Assembly (NCBI GenBank): GCA_942493345.1
Contig: OW818695.1
Coordinates: 1,550,001-1,614,000, forward strand
DNA: 64,000 nucleotides
Direction: 5' to 3'
From: GWE2-42-39 sp942493345
GTDB taxonomy: Bacteria; Bacteroidota; Bacteroidia; Bacteroidales; Prolixibacteraceae
Position 1 is the first letter of the stretch; every line of letters begins with the position of its first letter. Below the pieces are notes generated by a model. The model searched no databases and was not told where the DNA came from. It was given only the letters and a program-made list of their open reading frames with translations. The translations under genes were made by a program, and so were the position numbers. Below, in pieces: positions 27,666 through 35,171 of this stretch.

Positions 27666-27749
27666 GAATAAGATTTTTAGTGATTAGATAAGATAACAGA
27701 TTTTAGATATTAGACTTTAAATGCCAGATGGCTGAAAGAAACGTATTAT

Positions 27750-28634
27750 TCACATCCATTCTTCCGACAATAATTCTCCCTGAATGCTGATAATCACCTC
27801 TTTTACCGGAATTTTGCGCGATGCCTGCGACAGGGCAATCTTCGCCAGTTGGCTCAAACCTCCGCAACAGGGAACTTCCATCATGATGATGGTGAGCGTA
27901 TTTATTTTTGATTCGTCGATCAGGCGGCGGATTTTTTCCACGTAAATTTCTTTTCCTGAATCGAGTTTCGGGCAGGCGATAACCAGTTTTTTGCCGCGCA
28001 GAAAAGTGCGGTGAAAATCGCCGTGACTGAATGCAGCACAGTCGGCCGCCAAAACCATATCCTGTCCGTAGAAATAACTGGCAGCCGGGTTAATCAGATG
28101 CATTTGTACCGGCCACTGCTGCAATTCCGACTGAATAGCCCCGGTTACTTCGGGAGCCATTCTGAAATTCTGAGGGGCAAAACTCACCGGCGCCGATCCC
28201 GGGCAACCGCCTCCACAACCAGCTTCGGCATGGTCGGTTGCTTTCTGGTGCGAATGAACTTCGCGGGTAATTTCCGAAACATTCTGCCCGATTTCTCCTT
28301 CATGCGAACGCAAATATTCAACAGCCTGCCTCAGAAACACATGTTCACCGTGTTCTTTCAGGTGTTTCAAATGGGCAATCAACGTATTTTTCCCTTTTGG
28401 TATCATCTGCTGAATGACCGCCACCTCATCGTATTCTTCAGCTTCGCGTTTTTCAATTTCAATCGCTCCTTCGGGACAATGGCCCAGACAGGCGCCCAGT
28501 CCGTCGCACATCAGTTCGCTGATTAACCGGGCTTTTCCGTCAATAATCTGCAAAGCCCCTTCGTGACAGTTCGGGACGCAAAGTCCGCATCCGTTGCACT
28601 TGTCTTCATCTATTTTTACAATCTCGCGTATCAT
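27750..28634 (-). CDS. Dicluster 4Fe-4S ferredoxin-domain protein of the hcp locus
   Basis: 294 residues from the ATG at 28634 (MIREIVKIDEDKCNGCG). Upstream in-frame Met codons overlap the predicted promoter. Two [4Fe-4S] motifs occur in the first 75 residues: CNGCGLCVPNCHEG and the looser CDGLGACLGHCPEG. The rest holds further Cys-containing stretches (CGGGCPGSAP, LAADCAAF, IACPKLDSG, VPCCGGL), so more cofactor ligands are possible. It probably passes electrons to Hcp or acts as a related redox protein. The gene is about 84 nt upstream of hcp and co-directional. The exact function is not established. Confidence 0.85.
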   Translation of the reverse strand: MIREIVKIDEDKCNGCGLCVPNCHEGALQIIDGKARLISELMCDGLGACLGHCPEGAIEIEKREAEEYDEVAVIQQMIPKGKNTLIAHLKHLKEHGEHVFLRQAVEYLRSHEGEIGQNVSEITREVHSHQKATDHAEAGCGGGCPGSAPVSFAPQNFRMAPEVTGAIQSELQQWPVQMHLINPAASYFYGQDMVLAADCAAFSHGDFHRTFLRGKKLVIACPKLDSGKEIYVEKIRRLIDESKINTLTIIMMEVPCCGGLSQLAKIALSQASRKIPVKEVIISIQGELLSEEWM

Positions 28635-28656
28635 ACTTTTTCGTATTTTTCTGAAA

Positions 28657-28664
28657 CAAAAGTA
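28657..28664 (-). promoter_or_regulatory. Predicted -7 box for the ferredoxin-hcp genes
   Basis: On the minus strand TACTTTTG fits TAnnTTTG and lies about 23 nt before the ATG at 28634. The upstream flank contains a palindrome at 28693-28703. Confidence 0.5.
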
Positions 28665-28692
28665 AATGCCTATTGTTTTCGAAACTGTACCA

Positions 28693-28703
28693 TTTGTTAC
28701 AAA
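28693..28703. promoter_or_regulatory. Possible Crp/Fnr operator
   Basis: TTTGTTACAAA is a perfect TTTGT/ACAAA palindrome around a single base. It lies in the 81-bp gap between the divergent ferredoxin and Crp/Fnr genes, about 30 bp upstream of the ferredoxin -7 box. Position and symmetry suggest binding by the adjacent regulator. This is inferred, as only one copy is seen. Confidence 0.4.
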
Positions 28704-28715
28704 CACACTATTTTT

Positions 28716-29390
28716 ATGACTGATTATGCTGTTTTATCACAATCGCCCGTATTTCGGGGAATACCGGCAAACCAACTGGAAGAACTTTTCAGGAATATTC
28801 TTTTTCAGGTAAAAAAATATTCGAAAGACGAGCTGATCGTTTCTGCAGGCGATGTATGCGACCGCCTCAATATTATCCAGCGTGGGAGTGTAAAAGCCGA
28901 GATGAACGACTATTCAGGAAAAACCATTAAAATTGAAGATATTGAAGCCCCCTACCCGCTTGCAACGGCTTTTTTGTTTGGAAGGAACAACCAGTTCCCG
29001 GTAACGGTAGTTGCCAACACAACCGTGGAAATCGTGAGCATTCCCAAACCGGAGTTCGTAAAACTGCTTCAGTACGACATGCAAATACTGAATAATTACC
29101 TGAACGCCATTTCAACACGAACCCAGTTTCTTTCGCAAAAACTGAAATTTTTATCGTTCCGCACCATCAGGCAAAAAATAGCCCACTACTTGCTCGAACA
29201 GGCAGGCAACCGGTTACAGACCGTTGAATTGCCTCATTCGCAGGAGCAACTGGCCGAATTTTTTGGGGTTACCCGTCCGGCATTGGCTCGTGCACTGGGC
29301 GAAATGAGCAAAGACGGATTTATTGAAGTGCAGCGCCGTTTCATAAAAATTCTGGATAAAGAGAAAATGAACAAGTTGCTGCAAGGCTAA
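28716..29390 (+). CDS. Crp/Fnr family transcriptional regulator of the hcp locus
   Basis: 224 residues from the ATG at 28716 (MTDYAVLSQSPVFRGIP). The N-terminal cyclic-nucleotide-binding-type beta-barrel is at about 10-125. The C-terminal winged helix has the recognition segment HSQEQLAEFFGVTRPALARALGEMSKDGFI. No N-terminal Cys cluster like that of Fnr is present, so oxygen sensing by Fe-S is unlikely. Homologues next to hcp regulate nitrosative-stress genes. It is divergent from the ferredoxin-hcp genes with a palindrome between them. Confidence 0.92.
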   Translation: MTDYAVLSQSPVFRGIPANQLEELFRNILFQVKKYSKDELIVSAGDVCDRLNIIQRGSVKAEMNDYSGKTIKIEDIEAPYPLATAFLFGRNNQFPVTVVANTTVEIVSIPKPEFVKLLQYDMQILNNYLNAISTRTQFLSQKLKFLSFRTIRQKIAHYLLEQAGNRLQTVELPHSQEQLAEFFGVTRPALARALGEMSKDGFIEVQRRFIKILDKEKMNKLLQG

Positions 29391-29502
29391 TTTTCAGAAT
29401 AAAGTTGTCAAAAATTGGGTATTAATGAATGAGTGTAACTATTTGTTTTAGTGCTTATAATAAAATAACCTGAGTTCGACATAAAAATTTATTTGATTTA
29501 AC

Positions 29503-29624
29503 TGCCCCTTCCCCAATCCGGGAAGGGAGTTTGGCCTGTGAGTTTGAAAAAATCCGTTCAATGATTATAAAACCATCGCATTATTGCAGGCCTAAAGTTC
29601 CCCGGTTTGGGGGATTAGGGGGCA
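29503..29624. repeat. Intergenic inverted-repeat element
   Basis: The arms are imperfect inverted repeats of about 36 bp: 29503-29538 (TGCCCCTTCCCCAATCC...TTTGGCCTG) and 29587-29624 (CAGGCCTAAAGTTCC...TTAGGGGGCA), with a 48-bp centre. It looks like a small non-coding mobile or REP-type element. Gap 29391-29842 otherwise holds only copy B of a dispersed repeat and the pgeF promoter. Confidence 0.6.
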
Positions 29625-29695
29625 AGTAGAGAAAATGGTGCAAGTTACATTCGTATTGTATTTTATATCGAAACTCACGTAAATAATAAACAAGA

Positions 29696-29748
29696 AACAC
29701 AAAATAAGAAATAAGGAATTCGGTTGCAGGTGCATTTGTGACCTTTCG
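29696..29748. repeat. Dispersed intergenic repeat, copy B
   Basis: The 28-bp core 29696-29723 is identical to 8493-8520 some 21 kb away, with looser similarity to about 29748. No ORF is evident. Confidence 0.6.
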
Positions 29749-29804
29749 ATATTTAGGAATGAGAACCCACGTTTCAACGTTAAACAACGTTCAATAAAAA
29801 TTCC

Positions 29805-29812
29805 TAGTTTTG
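29805..29812 (+). promoter_or_regulatory. Predicted -7 box for pgeF
   Basis: TAGTTTTG fits TAnnTTTG. A transcript start near 29819 lies 24 nt before the ATG at 29843, which argues against an upstream TTG start at 29810. Confidence 0.5.
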
Positions 29813-29842
29813 GCACTCCGTTTTAAGAAGAAATACACGCTC

Positions 29843-30616
29843 ATGCAAAAGATAAAATTGGGTAATCTATCGGTATTGCAATTCGATATTTTCAGAAAAG
29901 AATACGAAATCAAGCATTGCATAACCACCAAAGAAGGTTGGGAAACCGGGGGAAAAGCCCGTTTTTCGGAATCTGGCGAACATCCGTGGAAAGAATACCG
30001 GGAAGAGCTTTCAAGAGCGATGAATATTGCAACGGAACGAATTTATTTCCCAAAGCAAACCCATTCTGATCGGGTTGAAATAGTAACCGAAAAAACCACC
30101 CGGGAAGATTTAGAAGGAAGAGATGCCCTGGTCACCAACCGGAAAGGACTTTGCCTTGCCATTCAAACGGCTGATTGTGTACCCGTTTTGCTGTTCGACC
30201 CGGAACAAAAAGTGATTGGTGCGGTTCACGCCGGATGGCGGGGAACGGTGGATAAACTGGTGCAAAAAACCATTGAAACGATGATCCGGGAATATGGGTG
30301 CCGGGCTGAAAATATAAAAGCTGGAATCGGGCCATCGATCTGCAAACACACATACGAAGTGGGTGACGATGTGATTAGCCGGGTTGTTGCACAATTTCCC
30401 AATTACAACGCCTTGCTGACTCCCTCAGCACAGGAAGGAAAAGCATTCTTCGACTTGTGGGAGGCCAACCGCACATTACTAACCGAAAGTGGCTTGAATG
30501 CAGAAAACATTGAATTGCCGGGCATGTGTTCGTACGAACACGAACCTTTGTTTTTTTCGGCCCGTCGCGATGGCGCCGATACCGGACGCATGGTTAGCTG
30601 CCTTGTGCTGAATTAA
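29843..30616 (+). CDS. pgeF: PgeF/YfiH family multicopper polyphenol oxidase-type protein
   Basis: 257 residues from the ATG at 29843. The family metal ligands are visible: His in KQTHSD, Cys in TADCVPVLLFD and His in HAGWRGT. The C-terminus has the usual CSYEHEPLFFSARRDGADTGRM. Members were first called laccases. YfiH/PgeF is a peptidoglycan editing factor in E. coli that removes misincorporated L-Ser from muropeptide precursors, and other members are purine nucleosidases. It is cytoplasmic. It stands alone, downstream of repeat-rich DNA and just upstream of a REP-bounded island. Confidence 0.92.
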   Translation: MQKIKLGNLSVLQFDIFRKEYEIKHCITTKEGWETGGKARFSESGEHPWKEYREELSRAMNIATERIYFPKQTHSDRVEIVTEKTTREDLEGRDALVTNRKGLCLAIQTADCVPVLLFDPEQKVIGAVHAGWRGTVDKLVQKTIETMIREYGCRAENIKAGIGPSICKHTYEVGDDVISRVVAQFPNYNALLTPSAQEGKAFFDLWEANRTLLTESGLNAENIELPGMCSYEHEPLFFSARRDGADTGRMVSCLVLN

Positions 30617-30631
30617 ACCAATATTCCATTT

Positions 30632-30682
30632 GGGGTGCACATATTTTTAATCTCCGGTTAAAATTCGCGGTTAGAGACCGCC
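30632..30682. repeat. REP-like palindromic repeat, copy 1
   Basis: GGGGTGCAC...TTAATCTCCGGTTAAAA followed by the hairpin GCGGTTAGAGACCGC resembles the better copies at 32989-33105 (GGTGCGGAGATT...AATCTCCGGTTAAAA). The first hairpin is decayed here. It marks the left border of the 30.6-33.1 kb island. Confidence 0.6.
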
Positions 30683-31105
30683 AAGCTCGCATTTACCTGG
30701 TCGGGGTCGGCCGACTCGTTCCCCGGGAGCCGACTTGGTGCGACCGAGGTAGGAGCTATCACCGCCCAAATATCTATTAAAGATGGGATATTGAAGAGCT
30801 GTATAAAGCCGATAACAGATAGGAAATTTGAAGCAAGTTCAAACGGTGGATTGGTAGAGATAGAAGCCCCCGTTATCGCCAACTGCGACAGTATGCAAGC
30901 CCGCCTCGCCTTGAAGGACTCGGCGGGCAAAACCCTCTCCGAAGAGACACTTTCGTTTGACACCGAATCCGTCACGAAAATCCCAAGCAAAAAAGCAATC
31001 ACCAATACTTCAATTGCCTTCGGTATCCTCATCGTCGTAGGATTTGCCGTTTACTTTATCAATAAAAAGAAAAATCAAAATGAAACTACAACTAACGTTC
31101 AATAA
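30662..31105 (+). pseudogene. 5'-truncated ORF with C-terminal membrane helix
   Basis: An open frame runs from 30662 to 31105 with no ATG before codon 78 (30893); its first part overlaps REP copy 1. The tail has one membrane helix (NTSIAFGILIVVGFAVYFI) and a basic end (KKKNQN). The preceding ~70 residues (FEASSNGGLVEIEAPV...DSAGKTLSEETLSFD) look like an extracellular domain. It could be the C-terminal part of a gene cut by the repeat, or a short protein from TTG 30791 or ATG 30893. I recognise no family. It overlaps the next gene by 26 nt in another frame. Confidence 0.4.
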
Positions 31106-31946
31106 ACTTTTCGCCGGATTTTTGGTAGCATTCGCATTTGCTATTTTCACACCCGTGTTCAATGCAAATGCATACACCATAGATATGCCGCTGGACAATC
31201 CAGACAATACGATTACTTATGACAATCATTTACAGCTCAATATTAATGGAATACTACCCCAATATAGTTCTTCTGAAGGAGCAGAGATAGTTAGCACACT
31301 TTCGGCCTCGTATATTGTTTGTACCAATGTTAACGTAATGATTTCCGGTAGAGCAACCATTACAGGTAATAATTATACCGATGGGCCAATAGAGGTTTTT
31401 GACATTAGCAGGGTAGTTTCTGGAGGTGAAAATATATATGATATCGCAAGTTTCCCTGTCCCTAGTACCCCTGGGCAATACAATTTTACACTAATCACCG
31501 ATATTTATTATCCTGCTTACGAAGTTGTTGCTAAGTCAAAAATGGAACTTCCAAACCACTCTTTTGAAAGAGTTTTAGGAACTTTTGACAGCGAAATTGA
31601 CGCTCAATATTTTATAGATAGAGCGATACAAAATGATGGTTATTCATCATCCAACTTGAGGATAAGACCTGGTAAAAGGTTTGTGGATTCGGCAGAATAT
31701 AATAAAGAATTTACAGTGGTAGCCCCCGAAGTAACAAAGCTCGTTCCAACGGTAAAAGTATGGTCAGATGCACCAAACAATACTATCCAATCTGGTGGTA
31801 GCACAATGATTCATTGGGAATCAGACAATGCAACCCAAGGGTGTAATTCGCCACAACTAGGTAATGGATTAGAGGAATATGGAGATAAGCCAACAGGTCC
31901 ATTGTATCAGACCACAACGTTTAATGTTACGTGTTCGGGGGAATAA
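31080..31946 (+). CDS. Secreted protein of unknown function with Ig-like C-terminus
   Basis: 288 residues with a signal peptide (KLFAGFLVAFAFAIFTPVFNANA). The middle part (about 165-205, FERVLGTFDSEIDAQYFIDRAI...) resembles a SPOR-like repeat. The C-terminal ~60 residues (GGSTMIHWESDNATQGCNS ... QTTTFNVTCSGE) look like the Cys-containing Ig-like domains often seen in secreted proteins. A similar pattern occurs in the next, convergent gene. I recognise no defined family. It ends at a perfect terminator. Its codon use is rich in A/T-ending codons compared with the PUL genes. Confidence 0.6.
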   Translation: MKLQLTFNKLFAGFLVAFAFAIFTPVFNANAYTIDMPLDNPDNTITYDNHLQLNINGILPQYSSSEGAEIVSTLSASYIVCTNVNVMISGRATITGNNYTDGPIEVFDISRVVSGGENIYDIASFPVPSTPGQYNFTLITDIYYPAYEVVAKSKMELPNHSFERVLGTFDSEIDAQYFIDRAIQNDGYSSSNLRIRPGKRFVDSAEYNKEFTVVAPEVTKLVPTVKVWSDAPNNTIQSGGSTMIHWESDNATQGCNSPQLGNGLEEYGDKPTGPLYQTTTFNVTCSGE

Positions 31947-31965
31947 TATAATAAAACAGAGATAC

Positions 31966-31999
31966 AAAAAACCGTAAATCATATTGATTTACGGTTTTT
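31966..31999. terminator. Bidirectional terminator
   Basis: A 15-bp perfect stem, AAAAACCGTAAATCA with TGATTTACGGTTTTT, and a 3-nt loop lies between the convergent island genes. A- and T-tracts make it work both ways. Confidence 0.92.
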
Positions 32000-32003
32000 G
32001 ATT

Positions 32004-32921
32004 TTATCTAGTATAGATACGTTTTACATAGTATCTGGGTTCTCCGGGGTTAGTAACAGCTTCACTCTCTATTGCAAAAGAACTTTGAGTAAGTTCCTTT
32101 ATTTCGTGAACAGTTCCACCTCTGGTAAATTTATTACCATCGATAGACCAGTTGCCACTACCTACCCGTTCTCCATCTGAATAGTACAAATATGTACCAT
32201 CAAGATTTAGTTCCATCCTTTCAACTCTACCGATATTGTACGGTATCCACTCTACTTTGTCGTAAGAGCCATACAAATAGGTGAGTCCCCAAGGAGCGTG
32301 GGTCAAGAGACCCAAGGGAGAAGTCGTCCAATCGCCCACAAGCAACTGGAATTTTTTCTCGGTTTTACCACCAGGGCCTTCGGCAACGAGTGTGTGTTCC
32401 TCGGTTGCATAGGCTTTATCAATGGTTACCGAACCAGTTGCATTCACAGGCTTGCCATCCATAGTAATGGAGGTGTAAACACCTTCCACTTTCCAAGAAT
32501 AGCTCGCCTTGTCGCCATATCGCACTTGCTCCGTCGGAGCAGTAACGGTAATGGTCGGTGCGGAGGGAGGAATCACTGTGACCGTTGCTTCTGCAGTAGC
32601 GGTTGTTTCTTCGCCAACAGCAACAATGGAGAACTTTTGGGTTGCTGTCGGAGTTTCGGTAACAGAACCGGAAAGTCCAATCTTTTTCCCATTGAGGGTG
32701 CACGATGTAGCATTGGCAGATGTCCATGTAACCGTAGTAGTTTCACCATAAGCTATTTCTTCGGGTGAAACAGATATTGTTGCAACCGGGTCTTCGGGCT
32801 TTTGGCAGCCGGTAGTTGAAAACAAAACAACCATGCCCACCAGAAAAACCCTTATTTTAAAGGGCACACCTCTCGCTTTAAGCTGAATAAGAAAGGGGAG
32901 ATTGGTTTGAATACTATACAT
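32004..32921 (-). CDS. Lipoprotein with two Ig-like domains and lipocalin-like C-terminus
   Basis: 305 residues. The leader ends in lipobox FSTTGC (about Cys39). Two Ig-like domains follow: about 45-120 (VSPEEIAYGETTTVTWTSANATSCTLNG) and about 125-205 (ITVTAPTEQVRYGDKASYSWKVEG). The C-terminal domain (RMELNLDGTYLYYSDGERVGSGNWSIDGNKF) resembles lipocalin-like repeats. It is probably surface or periplasmic, and no enzymatic motif is seen. It shares the TWTSxNAT-C pattern with the convergent neighbour, so the two may belong to one cargo unit. Confidence 0.7.
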   Translation of the reverse strand: MYSIQTNLPFLIQLKARGVPFKIRVFLVGMVVLFSTTGCQKPEDPVATISVSPEEIAYGETTTVTWTSANATSCTLNGKKIGLSGSVTETPTATQKFSIVAVGEETTATAEATVTVIPPSAPTITVTAPTEQVRYGDKASYSWKVEGVYTSITMDGKPVNATGSVTIDKAYATEEHTLVAEGPGGKTEKKFQLLVGDWTTSPLGLLTHAPWGLTYLYGSYDKVEWIPYNIGRVERMELNLDGTYLYYSDGERVGSGNWSIDGNKFTRGGTVHEIKELTQSSFAIESEAVTNPGEPRYYVKRIYTR

Positions 32922-32988
32922 TTTAAAGAGTTGTTCTTTAATGCATTAAAATTGAAAAGGTAAAAGGATTTTAGGAGAAAGTCAAGCC

Positions 32989-33105
32989 GGGTGCGGAAGT
33001 TTTTAACTTCCGGTTAAAACAAGCGGTTACAAACCGCTTCACCCAGGTGCGGAGATTTGCAATCTCCGGTTAAAAATCCGCGATTAAAAACCGGCACCCG
33101 GGTAT
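32989..33105. repeat. REP-like palindromic repeats, copies 2 and 3 in tandem
   Basis: Two ~57-bp units lie head to tail. Copy 2 has hairpins GGAAGTT/AACTTCC (32995-33011) and AAGCGGTT/AACCGCTT (33021-33039). Copy 3 has GGAGATT/AATCTCC (33051-33067) and a decayed second hairpin. Both keep CCGGTTAAAA between the hairpins, as does copy 1 at 30632. No RAYT transposase is in the window. Confidence 0.75.
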
Positions 33106-33150
33106 CCACAAGAAGGATTGGTCCCGCTCCCGGGTGGGGAAACGTTCAGC

Positions 33151-33234
33151 ATTAGGATGCAGGGAGGTTCCGCATCCTAATGCGGGAAGCCCCGGCAGCA
33201 TAATGCGAAGGCTCTCGTTCCTCTGCGCCGGGGC
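33151..33234. other. Pair of GC-rich hairpins downstream of the HU-like gene
   Basis: ATTAGGATGC/GCATCCTAAT (33151-33181) and GCCCCGGC/GCCGGGGC (33189-33234) are strong stems. The second is 17 nt after the stop of the minus-strand HU-like gene and could end its transcript, but no T-run follows. Gap 32922-33250 holds these and the REP copies only. Confidence 0.45.
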
Positions 33235-33250
33235 AAAATATTCTCCCGTT

Positions 33251-33994
33251 CTATCTCGATACTACGTTCAATACATATTCAAATGTAAATAAACGTACTT
33301 CTTTTAATGGTTTCGCCGAGGCAGAATACTGGGTACTAATCGTAAGTTTGTAATCTCCGGCAGCCAAAGTCAAAGGAACCAGAAACGTTATCCTGGAAGG
33401 ATCGTTTACAAGAATTGAGGTCATGGGAACGGATATAATTTCTTCCGTCTCCTGATTCACAAAACTGAGCCCTACATTGGGAGAGTCCCCGTCGATTTTA
33501 ATTTTACTACCGGTTAGGTTTACTCCTCCCCCGGGAGTAAGACGACTGTTTATTTCACCCGAACTCACATCGGTAAGTGAGTTAATAACCGGCCCGGCAA
33601 CTGCCAACCCACGAACATCTACGGTTGTTGACTTTATCACATTGCGAAGTTCGGCAACCGGGGTGACATTTACTGCCAGGCAGTGCTGCGATGAATCCCA
33701 TTTGACATTATCGCCAATGAAAACGCCATTGACCGTAAGATTAAAATACCCCAGTCCGAAATTAACAGAAGCTCCGTTGGCTATTTGTTCAATTGCAATT
33801 TGTTTAAGAATTTCCATCGAGGCTTTGAGGGTGGTTGCACTAAGGTCGGTACGCCGGGATACGGCGATAGCGACCAGATCGTTTTCTGAAAGTGATTTGG
33901 TCGTTACTACCCGGCCAAATCGGTCGTCTTTTCGTTCGGTGAGTGTAAGGTCGTACAGTTCAACGATTACACTGCTTTTTTCTGTAATTGTCAT
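33251..33994 (-). CDS. HU/IHF-like DNA-binding domain protein with DUF4469
   Basis: 247 residues. The N-terminal ~125 residues have an HU-like fold pattern (YDLTLTERKDDRFGRVVTTKSLSENDLVAIAVSRRTDLSATTLKASMEILKQI, then GASVNFGLGYFNLTVNGVF). The C-terminal ~110 residues match DUF4469, an Ig-like domain (NLTGSKIKIDGDSPNVGLSFVN...AAGDYKLTISTQYS). Such HU-DUF4469 proteins are frequent and multi-copy in Bacteroidota and may bind DNA in the nucleoid. The role is unknown. It is isolated between repeats. Confidence 0.85.
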   Translation of the reverse strand: MTITEKSSVIVELYDLTLTERKDDRFGRVVTTKSLSENDLVAIAVSRRTDLSATTLKASMEILKQIAIEQIANGASVNFGLGYFNLTVNGVFIGDNVKWDSSQHCLAVNVTPVAELRNVIKSTTVDVRGLAVAGPVINSLTDVSSGEINSRLTPGGGVNLTGSKIKIDGDSPNVGLSFVNQETEEIISVPMTSILVNDPSRITFLVPLTLAAGDYKLTISTQYSASAKPLKEVRLFTFEYVLNVVSR

Positions 33995-34486
33995 TGGTGT
34001 TGTTTTTAAATTTATGATTCATTATATAGACAGAGGGAAAGGGCTTTGTCTTTCCCCCGAATCCGTTCGTACCGATGATTATTGTTGTCCGTTTTTCCAT
34101 GATTTTTTTGGGGAGCAATTAAAAGTGGTCCGTAATTACAAATATTCTTTTTTATAACACACGATGCATATTCTTCTGGTTCGTTTTTACAAATTAAAAT
34201 CACAAAGAAGTTAGATATAAACTACTTAATTCAATAATCGAAAAACACAAAATTCATGAAGACCCCCATTTTTCTGCTGAAATGACATTCTGGGTACATG
34301 AAGGCCCCGTTTTTAATGATGAACGATTTCTGATTTTGGGCAAAAAACGATAAAAAAGAGGGGCATTTTTACCTGTTTCTCCCTGAGGGACGTCAAAAAA
34401 AGGATTGGTTTGCTATAAATCTTAAATAAAGGGTGTCGCGAATTGTATTCAGTGGTGGTCGAAAGATTTTCGGTACTTTCGCAGGC
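33995..34486. other. Intergenic region with a direct repeat
   Basis: No credible gene. The notable feature is an 18-19-bp imperfect direct repeat, CATGAAGACCCCCATTTTT (34255-34273) and CATGAAGGCCCCGTTTTT (34297-34314), starts 42 bp apart. Spaced repeats like these occur at ends of some insertion sequences (for example IS21-type), so this may be a remnant transposon end. Without a transposase that stays a guess. Confidence 0.35.
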
Positions 34487-34927
34487 ATGGAATTTTTATA
34501 CGAATATGGTTTACTGGGTTTGTTCATGGCCAGCTTTCTGGCGGCTACGGTTTTGCCTTTCAGTTCCGAAGCATTGTTGAGTTTGCTGATTGCCGGAAAT
34601 TTCGACACCGCTCAGTGCATTGCCGTGGCAACTTTGGGAAACTGGTTGGGCGGCATGAGCAGCTACTACCTGGGCTACCTGGGCAAATGGGAATGGATTG
34701 AAAAGTATCTCCGGGTTAAACCTGAAAAAATTGAGCAATGGCACGAGCGGATGTACAAACGAGGCGCTGTGTTTGCTTTTTTCAGTTGGTTGCCGTTGGT
34801 TGGCGATGTGTTTGCCGTTGGATTGGGCGTGCTGCGCGCCAACTGGAAAATTACCGCCATTGCCATGCTGGCCGGAAAATTCCTTCGTTACCTGGTTTGG
34901 GGCTGGCTAAGTGGATTGATCTTCTGA
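34487..34927 (+). CDS. YqaA/DedA-like small membrane protein
   Basis: 146 residues from the ATG at 34487 (MEFLYEYGLLGLFMASFLAATVLPFSSEALL). The DedA/SNARE-associated pattern is visible: re-entrant FSSEALLSLLIAG, the GNWLGGMSSYYLGYLGKW segment, the amphipathic WHERMYKRGAVFAFFSWLPLVGDVFAVGLG, and a final helix. It is short, as in the YqaA subfamily. DedA-family proteins affect membrane lipid recycling and proton-motive force. This subfamily is uncharacterised. A start at 34433 is less likely. Confidence 0.88.
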   Translation: MEFLYEYGLLGLFMASFLAATVLPFSSEALLSLLIAGNFDTAQCIAVATLGNWLGGMSSYYLGYLGKWEWIEKYLRVKPEKIEQWHERMYKRGAVFAFFSWLPLVGDVFAVGLGVLRANWKITAIAMLAGKFLRYLVWGWLSGLIF

Positions 34928-35038
34928 GAGAAATTCAAAATTTCAATAAACCAAAATTCAAAATAAACAGCCGGAAAGAAGTGTTTATTCGCAGGTTTCA
35001 GTAATCAGAAAAAGCCAATGGCAACCGGTTGCTAACGA

Positions 35039-35169
35039 CTAGTGTCATGTTCAACATTGTTTTGTCATGCTGAACGAGTGAAGCATCTGTTGGAAATAGC
35101 TCTAAACATGAGATTCTTCGCTTCACTCAGAATGACAAACCGTCATTTTGATAGTTGACACGACACTAG
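35039..35169. repeat. Short palindromic repeat element carrying the GTCATGCTGAA motif
   Basis: The ends CTAGTGTC (35039-35046) and GACACTAG (35162-35169) are inverted. Inside, GTCATGCTGAACGAGTGAAG (from 35064) pairs with CTTCACTCAGAATGAC (to 35137). A related unit recurs at 35631-35702. No coding capacity. Confidence 0.65.
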
Positions 35170-35171
35170 CT

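Noticed and set aside
29592..29816. Minus-strand short ORFs in the pgeF upstream gap
   Set aside because: They are built from inverted-repeat sequence and have no start context.
32509..32751. Plus-strand 80-residue ORF
   Set aside because: It is a shadow of the Ig-like lipoprotein, and its repeats come from the Thr/Val-rich codons of the real gene.
34012..34203. Minus-strand 63-residue ORF upstream of the HU-like gene
   Set aside because: No domain, low complexity, and no promoter or Shine-Dalgarno support.
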